Source of the DNA: Streptomyces coacervatus
GTDB lineage: Bacteria > Actinomycetota > Actinomycetes > Streptomycetales > Streptomycetaceae
Direction: 5' to 3'
Assembly: GCF_029223485.1 (NCBI RefSeq)
Contig: NZ_JARHTP010000029.1
Coordinates: 50,585-114,584, forward strand
DNA: 64,000 nt
A program made the position numbers and the translations under genes. A model generated the notes under the pieces. The model did no database searches. It had not been told where the DNA came from and worked only from the letters and a program-made list of their open reading frames with translations. Shown one piece after another: positions 40,759 to 49,040 of this stretch. Position 1 is the stretch's first letter. Each line of letters opens with the position of its first letter.

Positions 40759-40770
40759 GCTGTGCACAGC
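40759..40770. promoter_or_regulatory. 12-bp perfect palindrome upstream of the GntR gene
   Basis: GCTGTGCACAGC lies 21 bases upstream of the GntR start codon. It could be an autoregulatory site. It is unlike the AACTTGT repeat near the transporter gene, so a different regulator is equally possible. Confidence 0.35.
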
Positions 40771-40833
40771 GTGACCAGCGTAATCGAGACCGGCAGGTGA
40801 TCGCGCTTACCTCGAACTGTGCAGGGAATGGGA

Positions 40834-40855
40834 GGTCACAATTTCGCCACTGTTT
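40834..40855. promoter_or_regulatory. Possible PhoP-box-like direct repeat
   Basis: GGTCACAATTT (40834-40844) and CGCCACTGTTT (40845-40855) are adjacent 11-base units sharing about seven positions. The unit length and the TCA/CCA core recall streptomycete PhoP boxes. A further GGTCACC occurs at 40864. Weak evidence, noted because the operon looks phosphate-related. Confidence 0.25.
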
Positions 40856-40890
40856 ACGAAGAGGTCACCACAGGCGGCATTACTGAGGCC

Positions 40891-40908
40891 AACTTGTTCA
40901 GACAAGTT
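40891..40908. promoter_or_regulatory. GntR-type operator before the ABC operon
   Basis: AACTTGT-tcag-ACAAGTT is a perfect 7-bp inverted repeat with a 4-base centre, 44 bases before the GTG of the binding protein. The size and A/T-rich arms suit a GntR/UTRA dimer. Confidence 0.65.
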
Positions 40909-40952
40909 CTCAGCCTTGTGCGTCCTCCCCTGCGCCCCCTTCTGGAGTCACC

Positions 40953-42104
40953 GTGTCCCAGCCGAGAACAGCCGCCCTGGCCGGCTCCCTCGCCGTCGTA
41001 GCCGCACTCGCCCTCAGTGCCTGCGGCGCCGCTCCCGACAACGCGTCGACCACCGCCGACGGCAAGAACGCCGCCACCGCCACGTCCGCCGCCGACTTCG
41101 GCGGTCTCGACGCCCTGGTGAAGGCGGCCAAGAAGGAGGGCACGCTGCACGCCATCGCGCTGCCCCGCGACTGGGCCAACTACGGCGCCCTGCTCGACGG
41201 CTTCACGAAGAAGTACGGCATCAAGATCACGGTGGAGAACCCGGACGGCACCAGCCAGGACGAGATCAACGCCGTGACCTCCCGCAAGGGCCAGGACCGC
41301 GCCCCGGACGTCCTCGACCTCGGCTCCTCCTTCGCGCTGAGCGCCGCCCAGCAGGGTCTGCTCGCGCCGTACAAGGTGGCCTCGTACGGCGACATCCCCA
41401 GCGGGCAGAAGGACCCGCAGGCGCGCTGGTACAACGACTACGGCGGCTACATCTCCATCGGCTGCGACGCCAAGCGCGTCAAGACCTGTCCGACGACGTT
41501 CGCGGATCTGCTCAAGCCGCAGTACAAGGGGCAGGTCGCGCTCAACGGCAACCCCACGAAGTCCGGTTCGGCCTTCGGCGGCGTGTACGCGGCCTCGCTC
41601 GCGAGCGGCGGCTCCTTCGACAACATCCAGCCCGGCCTCGACTTCTTCGGCAAGCTCAAGAAGAACGGCAACTACACGCCCGTCGAGTCGACTCCGGCGA
41701 CCGTCGAGAAGGGCGAGACGCCGATCAGCATCGACTGGGACTACCTGAACGCCGGTTACGCGGACGAGTTCAAGTCCAAGGGCGTCGACTGGAAGGTGTC
41801 GGTGCCGTCCGACGGCCAGTTCTCGCAGTACTACTCCCAGGCCATCAACAAGGACGCCCCGCACCCGGCGGCCGCCCGCCTGTGGCAGGAGTACCTGTAC
41901 AGCGCCGAGGGCCAGAACCTGTGGCTCAAGGGGTACGCCCGCCCGGCGCTGATGACCGCCATGGAGAAGGCCGGCACCCTCGACAAGACGGCCGCGGCCA
42001 AGCTGCCGAAGGTCTCCGGTACGCCGTCGTTCCCGACCGAGGCCCAGCAGGGCAAGGCCAAGACGGTCATTGCGCAGGGCTGGGCGAAGGCCGTCTCCGG
42101 ATGA
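40953..42104 (+). CDS. ABC transporter substrate-binding lipoprotein (PhnS-like)
   Basis: A 383-residue extracellular binding protein of the iron/thiamine/2-aminoethylphosphonate type. The signal ends in LALSACGAAP, a canonical lipobox with Cys at about 23. The mature part starts after a Thr/Ala-rich linker. Motifs such as KAAKKEGTLHAIALPRDWAN near 50-69, GIKITVENPDGTSQDEINAV near 90 and ISIDWDYLNAGYADEF near 260 fit the type II binding fold. The ligand is unknown. The downstream HAD-EEP enzyme suggests a phosphate ester or phosphonate. It starts with GTG 40953 (CTGGAG upstream) and overlaps the permease gene by four bases. Confidence 0.87.
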   Translation: MSQPRTAALAGSLAVVAALALSACGAAPDNASTTADGKNAATATSAADFGGLDALVKAAKKEGTLHAIALPRDWANYGALLDGFTKKYGIKITVENPDGTSQDEINAVTSRKGQDRAPDVLDLGSSFALSAAQQGLLAPYKVASYGDIPSGQKDPQARWYNDYGGYISIGCDAKRVKTCPTTFADLLKPQYKGQVALNGNPTKSGSAFGGVYAASLASGGSFDNIQPGLDFFGKLKKNGNYTPVESTPATVEKGETPISIDWDYLNAGYADEFKSKGVDWKVSVPSDGQFSQYYSQAINKDAPHPAAARLWQEYLYSAEGQNLWLKGYARPALMTAMEKAGTLDKTAAAKLPKVSGTPSFPTEAQQGKAKTVIAQGWAKAVSG

Positions 42105-43000
42105 CGGCCACCCTCACGGGCGTGGACGTGGCGCCGCCGGTCGCTTCGGTGAAGCGGCGGCGCCGGGTCCCCGGCTGGCTTGCCGTCGTCCCGCTGCTCG
42201 TGTTTGTCGCGGTCGCCTTCGGGGTGCCCGCCATTGCCATGCTGAACGGCGCGTTCACCGTCAAGGACCAGGCCACCGGCGCCACTTCGTACAGCACCGA
42301 GAACCTGACGACCTCGCTGCAGGGCGCCTACCTGACCTCCCTCATCGGCAGCGTGAAGCTGTCCGCGATCTCCGCGGGCATCGGCACCGTGCTCGGGCTG
42401 CCGCTCGCGCAGGTCGTGGTCACCTCGCGGTTCCAGGCGCTGCGCAACGCCGCGCTCACCGCGTCGGGCGTGCTCGCCAACTTCGGCGGCATCCCGCTGG
42501 CCTTCGCGTTCGTCGCCACGCTCGGCAATGCCGGTGTACTGACGCGGCATCTGGGCCTCGCGGACGCGGGCTGGGACCTCTACAGCTTCTGGGGCCTGGT
42601 GATCGTCTATCTGTACTTCCTGATCCCGTTGATGGTGCTCACGATCATGCCGGCGCTGGAGGGCCTGCGCTCCCAGTGGCGGGAGGCGGCGCAGAACAAC
42701 GGGGCCACGGCCGTGCAGTACTGGCTGCACGTCGCCCTGCCCGTGCTGCTGCCGTCGCTGCTCGGCGGGTTCGTGCTGCTCTTCGGCAGCGCGTTCGCCG
42801 CCTACGCCACCGCCGCGGCGATGGTGGGCAGTTCGGTCCCGCTGGTCACCCTGCAGATCGCCGACGCCATCTCCGGCAACGTGCTCGTCGGCCAGGAGAA
42901 CGTGGCGCTCGCGCTCAGCCTCGACATGGTCCTGGTCGCCGGCCTCGTGATGGCCGTGTATCTGCCCCTGCAACGACGGAGTGCGCGATGGCTCGCCTGA
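42101..43000 (+). CDS. ABC transporter permease 1
   Basis: A 299-residue inner-membrane permease with about six helices. The first is WLAVVPLLVFVAVAFGVPAI near 26-45, followed by a long external loop (about 50-80). The EAA-type motif that contacts the ATPase is WREAAQNNGATAVQYWLHVA near 190-209. It belongs to the BPD-permease family of polyamine, iron or 2-AEP importers. The ATG overlaps the binding-protein stop (ATGA), and its own stop lies 13 bp inside permease 2. Confidence 0.88.
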   Translation: MTATLTGVDVAPPVASVKRRRRVPGWLAVVPLLVFVAVAFGVPAIAMLNGAFTVKDQATGATSYSTENLTTSLQGAYLTSLIGSVKLSAISAGIGTVLGLPLAQVVVTSRFQALRNAALTASGVLANFGGIPLAFAFVATLGNAGVLTRHLGLADAGWDLYSFWGLVIVYLYFLIPLMVLTIMPALEGLRSQWREAAQNNGATAVQYWLHVALPVLLPSLLGGFVLLFGSAFAAYATAAAMVGSSVPLVTLQIADAISGNVLVGQENVALALSLDMVLVAGLVMAVYLPLQRRSARWLA

Positions 43001-43803
43001 ACCCGTGGCGGTGGGTCGTCCTCGGCCTCGCCGCGCTGTACTTCCTGGTGCCGCTGGCCGCGTCCGTGGTCTTCACCGTGGACGTTCCGGGGCAGGGCAT
43101 CACCTTCGACGCCTACTCGCAAATCGTCTCCACCGACGGCTTCGTCTCCAGCCTGGTGCTCTCGCTGGAGCTGGCGCTCGCGACCATCGCGATCGTGCTG
43201 CTGCTGATGGTGCCCGCCATGGTGGCGCTGCGGCTCGGGGCGCCCCGGCTGCGGCCGGTGGTCGAGGTGATCTGCCAGCTGCCGCTGGTCGTCCCGCCGA
43301 TCGCGTTCGTCGCCGGGATCTCGACCGTGCTGAAGTGGGGCCCTGAGTACCTGTCGCGGACCCCGCTGTTCGAGACGTTCGTGGCGGTCCAGAACCCGAG
43401 CTTCCCATTCGTGCTGGTCATGGCGTACGTCGTGATGGCGCTGCCGTTCGTGCACCGGTCGCTGGACGCCGGGCTGCGCGCGATCGACGTGCGGACGCTG
43501 GTGGAGGCGGCCCGCAGCTGCGGCGCGAGCTGGCCGCAGGCCCTTCTGCGGAGCGTGCTGCCCAATCTGCGCGGTGCACTGCTGAACGCCTCGTTCCTCA
43601 CGCTCGCGCTGGTGCTCGGCGAGTTCACGGTGGCCCAGCTGCTCGGTTTCCAGCCGTTCGCGGTGTGGATCTACAGCGTCGGCGGCTCCCAGGCCCAGCT
43701 GTCCGTCGCCGTGTCCGTGCTCAGCCTGCTCGTCACATGGGCCCTGCTTCTCGCGCTCGCCGGTGTCGGCGGGCGGACCCGTACCGCTTCGTCCCGGGGA
43801 TGA
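42988..43803 (+). CDS. ABC transporter permease 2
   Basis: A 271-residue permease, second half of the heterodimeric channel. Helices include WRWVVLGLAALYFLVPLAAS near 8-27 and VEVICQLPLVVPPIAFVAGI near 92-111. The EAA loop is LVEAARSCGASWPQALLRSV near 171-190. The start ATG 42988 overlaps permease 1 by 13 bp. Three bases separate its stop from the ATPase start, so the operon is tightly coupled. Confidence 0.88.
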   Translation: MARLNPWRWVVLGLAALYFLVPLAASVVFTVDVPGQGITFDAYSQIVSTDGFVSSLVLSLELALATIAIVLLLMVPAMVALRLGAPRLRPVVEVICQLPLVVPPIAFVAGISTVLKWGPEYLSRTPLFETFVAVQNPSFPFVLVMAYVVMALPFVHRSLDAGLRAIDVRTLVEAARSCGASWPQALLRSVLPNLRGALLNASFLTLALVLGEFTVAQLLGFQPFAVWIYSVGGSQAQLSVAVSVLSLLVTWALLLALAGVGGRTRTASSRG

Positions 43804-43806
43804 TCC

Positions 43807-44883
43807 ATGACCGCCACCACGCTTGAGAAGACAGCCGTCGACAAGGCCGCCACGGTCGAATTCCGGGGTCTGCGCCGGGAGTTCGGGGCGACCGTCGCCC
43901 TCGACGGGCTCGACCTGACCGTGCAGCCCGGCGAGTTCCTGGCGCTGCTCGGCCCGTCCGGCTGCGGCAAGACCACCGCGCTGCGCATGCTCGCCGGGTT
44001 CGAACACCCCGACTCCGGCGAGGTGCTGGTCGACGGCGCGGACGTCACCCGGGTGCCGGCCCATCGCCGGGACGCAGGGATGGTGTTCCAGTCGTACAGC
44101 CTCTTCCCGCATCTCAACGCCCTCGACAACGTCGCCTTCGGGCTGCGGATGCGGAAGGTGGGTACGGCCGAACGCCGTTCCCGGGCGGCCGAGTTGCTGG
44201 AGCTCGTCGGTCTCGCCGACAAGGGCGACCGGTTTCCGCACCAGCTCTCCGGCGGGCAGCAGCAGCGCATCGCGCTCGCCCGCGCCCTCGCGCTGCGGCC
44301 CCGCGTGCTGCTGCTGGACGAGCCGCTGTCCGCGCTCGACGCCAAGGTGCGGCTCACGCTGCGCGAGGAGATCCGCCGGCTGCAGCAGGAACTCGGCATC
44401 ACCACCCTGTTTGTGACGCACGATCAGGAAGAGGCGCTGTCCGTGGCCGACCGGGTCGCCGTGATGCGGGCCGGCCGGCTCGAACAGTGCGCGGAACCGG
44501 CGGAGTTGTACGGGCGTCCCGCCACCGCCTTCGTCGCCGAGTTCGTCGGCACGATGAGCCGGATTCCCGGGCGGCTGTCCGGCACGACCGTGGACGTCCT
44601 CGGCCTGCGGCTGCCCGCCGAGGGGACCCTCCCCGCGGTGACGGAGGTGGACGTGCTGGTGCGGCCCGAGGCCGTGCACGTCACCGCGGACGCCACCGGT
44701 GACGCGCGGGTGATCGCCACCGCGTTCCTCGGCGCGGCCACCCGCATCACCGTGCGCCTGGCCGACGGCACCGAGGTGAAGGCCGACCTGCCCACCCACG
44801 AGGCCACCGCGCTGGGAGCCGGAGCCACCGTTCGGGTGTCGCTGCCCGAGCGGCCGGTGCTGGTCGCCGAACGGGTGGTGTGA
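43807..44883 (+). CDS. ABC transporter ATPase (PotA/PhnT-like)
   Basis: A 358-residue nucleotide-binding subunit that powers import. The Walker A is LLGPSGCGKTTALRML near 53-68 and the Q-loop is VFQSYSLFPH near 97. The ABC signature LSGGQQQRIALARAL is near 147, Walker B LLLDEPLSALDAK near 169, and the H-loop Thr-His-Asp in FVTHDQEEAL near 204. The C-terminal third (about 255-358) is a TOBE domain, as in PotA and CysA types. The next gene begins 63 bp downstream. Confidence 0.93.
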   Translation: MTATTLEKTAVDKAATVEFRGLRREFGATVALDGLDLTVQPGEFLALLGPSGCGKTTALRMLAGFEHPDSGEVLVDGADVTRVPAHRRDAGMVFQSYSLFPHLNALDNVAFGLRMRKVGTAERRSRAAELLELVGLADKGDRFPHQLSGGQQQRIALARALALRPRVLLLDEPLSALDAKVRLTLREEIRRLQQELGITTLFVTHDQEEALSVADRVAVMRAGRLEQCAEPAELYGRPATAFVAEFVGTMSRIPGRLSGTTVDVLGLRLPAEGTLPAVTEVDVLVRPEAVHVTADATGDARVIATAFLGAATRITVRLADGTEVKADLPTHEATALGAGATVRVSLPERPVLVAERVV

Positions 44884-44946
44884 GACGCCGGGCACTCGCC
44901 CGCAGGACATGCAGGAAATCCCCCCCCACACACGAAAGTAGAGACC

Positions 44947-46413
44947 GTGACCCAACCCCCGCTCCAGGCCGTCCTGTTCGACATGGACGGCACGCTCGTC
45001 GACACCGAGCGGCTGTGGTGGGAGGCGGTGCAGCACGTCGCCACGGGCCTCGGCCGACCGCTGACCGACGCCGACCAGCCGGAGGTGCTCGGCAGGCCGG
45101 TCGAGCACACCGCCGGCTGGCTGGGCGGGCTCACCGGGACTCCGGATCTCGCCGACCGGCTGCACTCCGAGTTCAGTGACCGCGTGCGCACCGGTATCGT
45201 GCCGCGTCCAGGCGCGCTCGGCCTGCTCGATGCCCTCGCCCGCGAAGGCGTCCCGACCGCCCTGGTCACGGCCTCGCCCCGCACGGTGACGGACAGCGTC
45301 CTGGCCGTGCTCGGGGCCGACCGTTTCCGGGTCTCCGTCACCGCCGACGACACCGAGCACACCAAGCCCGCCCCCGACCCCTACCTCGCCGCCTGCCGCG
45401 CCCTCGGCGTCGACCCCGCCCGCTGCGTGGCCGTCGAGGACACCCCGACGGGCGTCAGCTCCGCGGAGGCCGCCGGGTGCGCCGTGCTGGCGGTGCCGTC
45501 GCTGGCTCCGATCGAGGCGGTCCCCGGGCGGACGGTCGTGGCCAGTCTGGAGGAGGTGACCCCGGACCGGCTGCGGGCCCTGGTGGTCCCTCGGCTGCGT
45601 GTGCTGAGCTGGAATCTCTGGTACGGCGGCGCGAAGGTCGACGACCACCGCGCCAAGCAGCTCAAGGTCATCCTGGACACCGAGGCCGATGTCGTGGGCC
45701 TCCAGGAGACGGCCGGCACGGCGGCCCGGGAACTCGCCGACGCGCTGGGCTGGCACCACCACCAGGCCGGCGAGAACCTCGGCATCATCAGCCGCCACCC
45801 CATCACGGCCCGCCTCGGCGACCCCGACGTCGGCTTCTACGGAGCGGCCGGCGCCCGTATCCGCATCGGCCGCGTACACGAGGTGGACGTATGGACGGCC
45901 CATCTCCACTACACGCCGTACGGCCCCTACGAAGCGGCCTTCGACGGGCTCGGACCGGACGGGCTGATCGCCCACGAAGACGTACGGCTGGACCAGATGC
46001 GGGAGACCCTGCGCCGCATCACGGAGTCGGCGGACGGGACGACGCCCGTGATCCTGACCGGCGACTTCAACAGCCCCTCCCACCTGGACTGGCCCGACGT
46101 GGCCTGGCCGGTGACCCTAGCCGCCGAGGCCGCCGGACTGCGCGACTCCTACCGTGAGGCCCACCCCGACCCGCTCCGCGCACCGGGCCACACCTGGTCC
46201 CCGGTCCACACCCACAACGAGGACGACAACACCCTCCCGGAACCCCAGGACCGTATCGACTACGTCCTCCACAACGGCCACGGCCTCGAAGTCGTCGACT
46301 CCTGCACCGTGGTCACCGGCGTGCCGCGCCCGTGGCCGGACGTCGCCGGCAACGACTGGCCGTCGGACCACGCCGCGGTGCTCACCACGTTCGCCCTGAC
46401 CCATCGGGAGTGA
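44947..46413 (+). CDS. HAD phosphatase - endonuclease/exonuclease/phosphatase fusion
   Basis: A 488-residue two-domain cytoplasmic enzyme. Residues 1-215 are a HAD subfamily IA phosphatase. The nucleophile motif is FDMDGTLVDTER near 11-22, TALVTASPRTV holds motif II Ser/Thr near 105, and KPAPDPYLA gives the motif III Lys near 140. VEDTPTGVSSAEAAG near 161 is motif IV. Residues 217-486 are an EEP-fold phosphodiesterase. RVLSWNLWYGG opens it, with catalytic Glu in VVGLQET near 251. HLHYTPYG, VILTGDFNSPSH near 363, DRIDYVLHNG and the terminal WPSDHAAV complete the active site. The pair could cut a phosphodiester and then remove phosphate. It closes the importer operon. Function is inferred. Confidence 0.88.
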   Translation: MTQPPLQAVLFDMDGTLVDTERLWWEAVQHVATGLGRPLTDADQPEVLGRPVEHTAGWLGGLTGTPDLADRLHSEFSDRVRTGIVPRPGALGLLDALAREGVPTALVTASPRTVTDSVLAVLGADRFRVSVTADDTEHTKPAPDPYLAACRALGVDPARCVAVEDTPTGVSSAEAAGCAVLAVPSLAPIEAVPGRTVVASLEEVTPDRLRALVVPRLRVLSWNLWYGGAKVDDHRAKQLKVILDTEADVVGLQETAGTAARELADALGWHHHQAGENLGIISRHPITARLGDPDVGFYGAAGARIRIGRVHEVDVWTAHLHYTPYGPYEAAFDGLGPDGLIAHEDVRLDQMRETLRRITESADGTTPVILTGDFNSPSHLDWPDVAWPVTLAAEAAGLRDSYREAHPDPLRAPGHTWSPVHTHNEDDNTLPEPQDRIDYVLHNGHGLEVVDSCTVVTGVPRPWPDVAGNDWPSDHAAVLTTFALTHRE

Positions 46414-46474
46414 CTCGACGTCGGAGGTCCGGCCCGAGGCGTTGCTCCGTCCGAGTGGTATATCCCTTTCCGCG

Positions 46475-46505
46475 GTCGTAGCGTCGGATTGAGTCGTAGC
46501 GTCGG
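46475..46505. repeat. 13-bp direct repeat upstream of a secreted-protein gene
   Basis: GTCGTAGCGTCGG occurs at 46475-46487 and 46493-46505, start to start 18 bases. It lies in the likely promoter or leader of the gene at 46532 and could be a regulator site or a simple slippage product. Confidence 0.6.
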
Positions 46506-46531
46506 CAGGAGACGGCAGCGGGGAGCGGATC

Positions 46532-46999
46532 ATGCGCAGGCACACATTGAGTACGGCGGTCACGCTCTGTTTCGCTGCCTCGCTCGCGGCAGCCGCAAGC
46601 GCGCCCTCCGAAGCAGGGCCGACATCCCCGCCGGCCTCGCACACGGCACGGCAGCAGGCCCGTGTGCCCGTGCTCGTCGACTGTTTCTGGCACCCGGAAG
46701 TACGCCCCACCGACTTCATGCTCGCCTGCGGTGACGGCAACAGCCGCCTGGCCTCGCTCCATTGGATGCAGTGGGGCCCGAACTCGGCAAAGGCCGAGGG
46801 TGTCAACGTCGTCAACGACTGCAAGCCCTACTGCGCGGCGGGCAGGTTCCACTCGTACCCGGTCGTCGTCCGGCTGGACCGGGCGCAGCCGTGGAAGAAG
46901 CATCCACAGCTGCAGCACTACACCCGGATGACGCTCGAATACACCGCCGGCAGGCCGGACACGTTCTCGCCCACGGTGACGTATCCGCTGTGGAACTGA
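46532..46999 (+). CDS. Small secreted protein, conserved-looking, unknown function
   Basis: A 155-residue exported protein. The signal peptide (about 1-28) ends near SAPSEA. The mature region has four cysteines: VPVLVDCFWHPEVRPTDFML, then ACGDGNSRLASLHWMQWGPN, then VVNDCKPYCAAGRFHSYPVV. These should form two disulfides. The C-terminal strand-rich part (RMTLEYTAGRPDTF) suggests a compact beta fold. I have the impression that homologues are common in streptomycetes, but none has a function I know. It ends two bases before the stop of the convergent MASE1 gene. Start: ATG 46532. Confidence 0.8.
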   Translation: MRRHTLSTAVTLCFAASLAAAASAPSEAGPTSPPASHTARQQARVPVLVDCFWHPEVRPTDFMLACGDGNSRLASLHWMQWGPNSAKAEGVNVVNDCKPYCAAGRFHSYPVVVRLDRAQPWKKHPQLQHYTRMTLEYTAGRPDTFSPTVTYPLWN

Positions 47000-47001
47000 T
47001 G

Positions 47002-47997
47002 TCACCGCCGGTCGTCCGCCTCCATGGGCGGACGGCCCTGCGGGTTCTCCCCCGCGGTGAGGTGTTCCAGGACCTCGACCAGTTCCTGGCAGGCCTGTTC
47101 CACCGACCGCCTGGTGTTCAGCTGCTCGGTGATCACGGCTGACAGGAGCAGGGCGGTCAGGGCCATCCCGCCGTTGAAGGCCAGGAGCTTGATCATCACT
47201 TCGACGCCGGTCAGCCGGGCGAAGGGGCCGACCCGGTCCGTCGCCGCGGTGGTGGCCATCACGGAGGCGAAGAGGGCGCACAGCATGCTGCCCCCGAGCC
47301 GGAAGCGCAGGGCCGCCCAGATCAGCAGCGGGTAGACGAGGAACAGCAGGCTCACGGCGCTGTGGGTGGCGAAGGGGACGAGGGCGCAGGCGACGAGGAT
47401 CAGGCCCACGCCCTCCTTCCATCGTGGCGCATACCGACGGCGGCGCGCACCGTACAGCACCAGCAGGACCGGAGTGACGATCAGGACACCCATCGCATCG
47501 CCGGCCCACCAGGCCGACCAGACGAGCCAGAAGCCGTCCGCGGCGAGTTTGCCCGTGAGGACGAGCAGCCCGGCGCCGGCGGTCGCGCTGATCAGCGTGG
47601 CGGTCAGCGCCGCCAGGAACACCAGCGCGAAGCCGTCCCGCAACCGGGCGAGATCGGTATGGAAGCCGACCTTGCACAGCAGGTAGTACGCGCAGACGGG
47701 GGCGGCGGTGTTCCCCACGAGGGTGCCGATCACGTCGGGCTGGACCGAGCTGATGGACATGATGACGAGGAGAGCGCCGAGTGCGATGCCGGGCCAGATG
47801 CGCAGACCGAAGAGCAGCAGGCAGGCCACCGCGACGCCCGTGGGCGGCCAGATCGGGGTGACGACGGCGTTCTCGACGACGAGCTGCCGCAGGAGTCCCA
47901 GCCGCCCGGCGGCGAAGTAGCAGGCGGCGACAGCGAGCACCTGGAGGGCGAAGACCGCCGGCCGGCGCAGATCCTGGATACCCACCACAGCTGTCAT
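47002..47997 (-). CDS. MASE1-domain integral membrane sensor
   Basis: A 331-residue protein consisting of a MASE1 membrane sensor of about eight helices. The signature AAGRLGLLRQLVVENAVVTP then IWPPTGVAVACLLLFGLRIW lies at about 30-69. SAWWAGDAMGVLIVTPVLLV is near 163. A short cytoplasmic tail has a helix with coiled-coil character (RRSVEQACQELVEVLEHLTA, about 295-314) and no enzymatic domain. In streptomycetes MASE1 is often fused to PP2C or kinase outputs. Here the PP2C gene lies 50 bp upstream on the same strand, so the pair may form a split sensor-phosphatase. Confidence 0.85.
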   Translation of the reverse strand: MTAVVGIQDLRRPAVFALQVLAVAACYFAAGRLGLLRQLVVENAVVTPIWPPTGVAVACLLLFGLRIWPGIALGALLVIMSISSVQPDVIGTLVGNTAAPVCAYYLLCKVGFHTDLARLRDGFALVFLAALTATLISATAGAGLLVLTGKLAADGFWLVWSAWWAGDAMGVLIVTPVLLVLYGARRRRYAPRWKEGVGLILVACALVPFATHSAVSLLFLVYPLLIWAALRFRLGGSMLCALFASVMATTAATDRVGPFARLTGVEVMIKLLAFNGGMALTALLLSAVITEQLNTRRSVEQACQELVEVLEHLTAGENPQGRPPMEADDRR

Positions 47998-48047
47998 CAG
48001 ACACCGCTGCGGCTCGGTCGGCGAGGTGGGAGGCGTGGCGCCCGGCC

Positions 48048-48878
48048 TTATGGCTGAATGCCGGGGGCGTCATGGCCGACGACCAGGACGGCCGCGTCGT
48101 CCTCGTGGCCGACCCGCTCGGCGATCTTCATCACTCCGGCGGCGAGTGCGTCGGCCTCCATGCCGGCGACCGCGGCGATGCCCGCAAGCCGTACGACCTG
48201 GTCGAGGCCCTCGTCGACGCTCAGCGACGGTCCTTCCACCACACCGTCCGTGAGCAGGACGAACACACCGCCCGTGGTGAGCCGGTAGCGGGTCACCGGG
48301 TACTGCATGCCTGCCTCTATGCCGAGGGGCGGTCCGCCCTCGTCCTCGGCGATGCCGGACTTTCCCTCCGCCGTGGCCCAGATGTGCGGGATGTGTCCGG
48401 CCCGGGCGCTCTCCAGAACGCCGGTGGACGGGTCGAGTCGCATGAAGGTGCAGGTGGCGAAGAGGTCGGTGCCGAGGGACAGCAGCAGGTCATTGGTCCG
48501 GGAGAGGAGTTCGCCGGGCTCGCTGGTGACGGAGGCGAGCGCGCGCAGGCCGACCCGGACCTGCCCCATGAAGGCGGCCGCCTCGATGTTGTGGCCCTGG
48601 ACGTCGCCGATGGACAGTCCGATGCGGCCGTCGGGCATCGTGAAGGCGTCGTACCAGTCGCCGCCCACGTTGAGGCCGTGGCAGGCCGGTGCGTAGCGGA
48701 CGGCCAGGTGGTAGCGGCAGGCGGCGGGCAGGTCCCGGGGCAGCATACCGCGCTGCAGCGCAAGCGCCAGCTCCACGCGGGAGCGCTGCAGCTCCGCGAG
48801 TTCGCGTGCCTGGGCGGTCAGCGACCCGAGTCTGGCGAGCAGTTCGTCGCCGTCCTCTGTCGGGCGCTCGAGGGACAT
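48048..48878 (-). CDS. SpoIIE/RsbU-type PP2C phosphatase
   Basis: A 276-residue soluble phosphatase. An N-terminal helix (about 12-45, LLARLGSLTAQARELAELQR) can form a coiled coil; the PP2C domain follows. Motifs are LNVGGDWYDAFTMPDGRIGL near 69, SIGDVQGHNIEAAAFMG near 89, VFVLLTDGVVEGPS near 205 and the terminal HEDDAAVLVVG near 258. It probably dephosphorylates an anti-anti-sigma factor. The MASE1 gene follows 50 bp downstream, so the two are probably co-transcribed. Confidence 0.9.
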   Translation of the reverse strand: MSLERPTEDGDELLARLGSLTAQARELAELQRSRVELALALQRGMLPRDLPAACRYHLAVRYAPACHGLNVGGDWYDAFTMPDGRIGLSIGDVQGHNIEAAAFMGQVRVGLRALASVTSEPGELLSRTNDLLLSLGTDLFATCTFMRLDPSTGVLESARAGHIPHIWATAEGKSGIAEDEGGPPLGIEAGMQYPVTRYRLTTGGVFVLLTDGVVEGPSLSVDEGLDQVVRLAGIAAVAGMEADALAAGVMKIAERVGHEDDAAVLVVGHDAPGIQP

Positions 48879-48907
48879 TGATCACTCCGGCGGGACCGTG
48901 GGCCATG

Positions 48908-48920
48908 GCCCCTTCGGGGC
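48908..48920 (-). terminator. Possible hairpin downstream of the phosphoglucomutase gene
   Basis: GCCCC-ttc-GGGGC forms a 5-bp stem in the 162-bp gap between the pgm stop (49041) and the PP2C start (48878). A longer imperfect repeat at 48990-49017 is nearer the pgm stop. Nothing else is recognised in this gap. Confidence 0.35.
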
Positions 48921-49040
48921 AAATCCCCAGATTATGCGTTTAACGGGATGTTGGCGACACGGCGGCCGACGAAGTCCGCACTGCGGCTTTGCCGGCCCGT
49001 CCTGTCACGGCCCGGCACCCCCGTCGCCGTGGCGGCCGTG

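Noticed and set aside
42802..46083. A 1093-codon minus-strand open frame opposite the ABC importer and fusion enzyme
   Set aside because: It has no ribosome site or family motif; composition is the complement of high-GC codons. The plus-strand genes explain the region.
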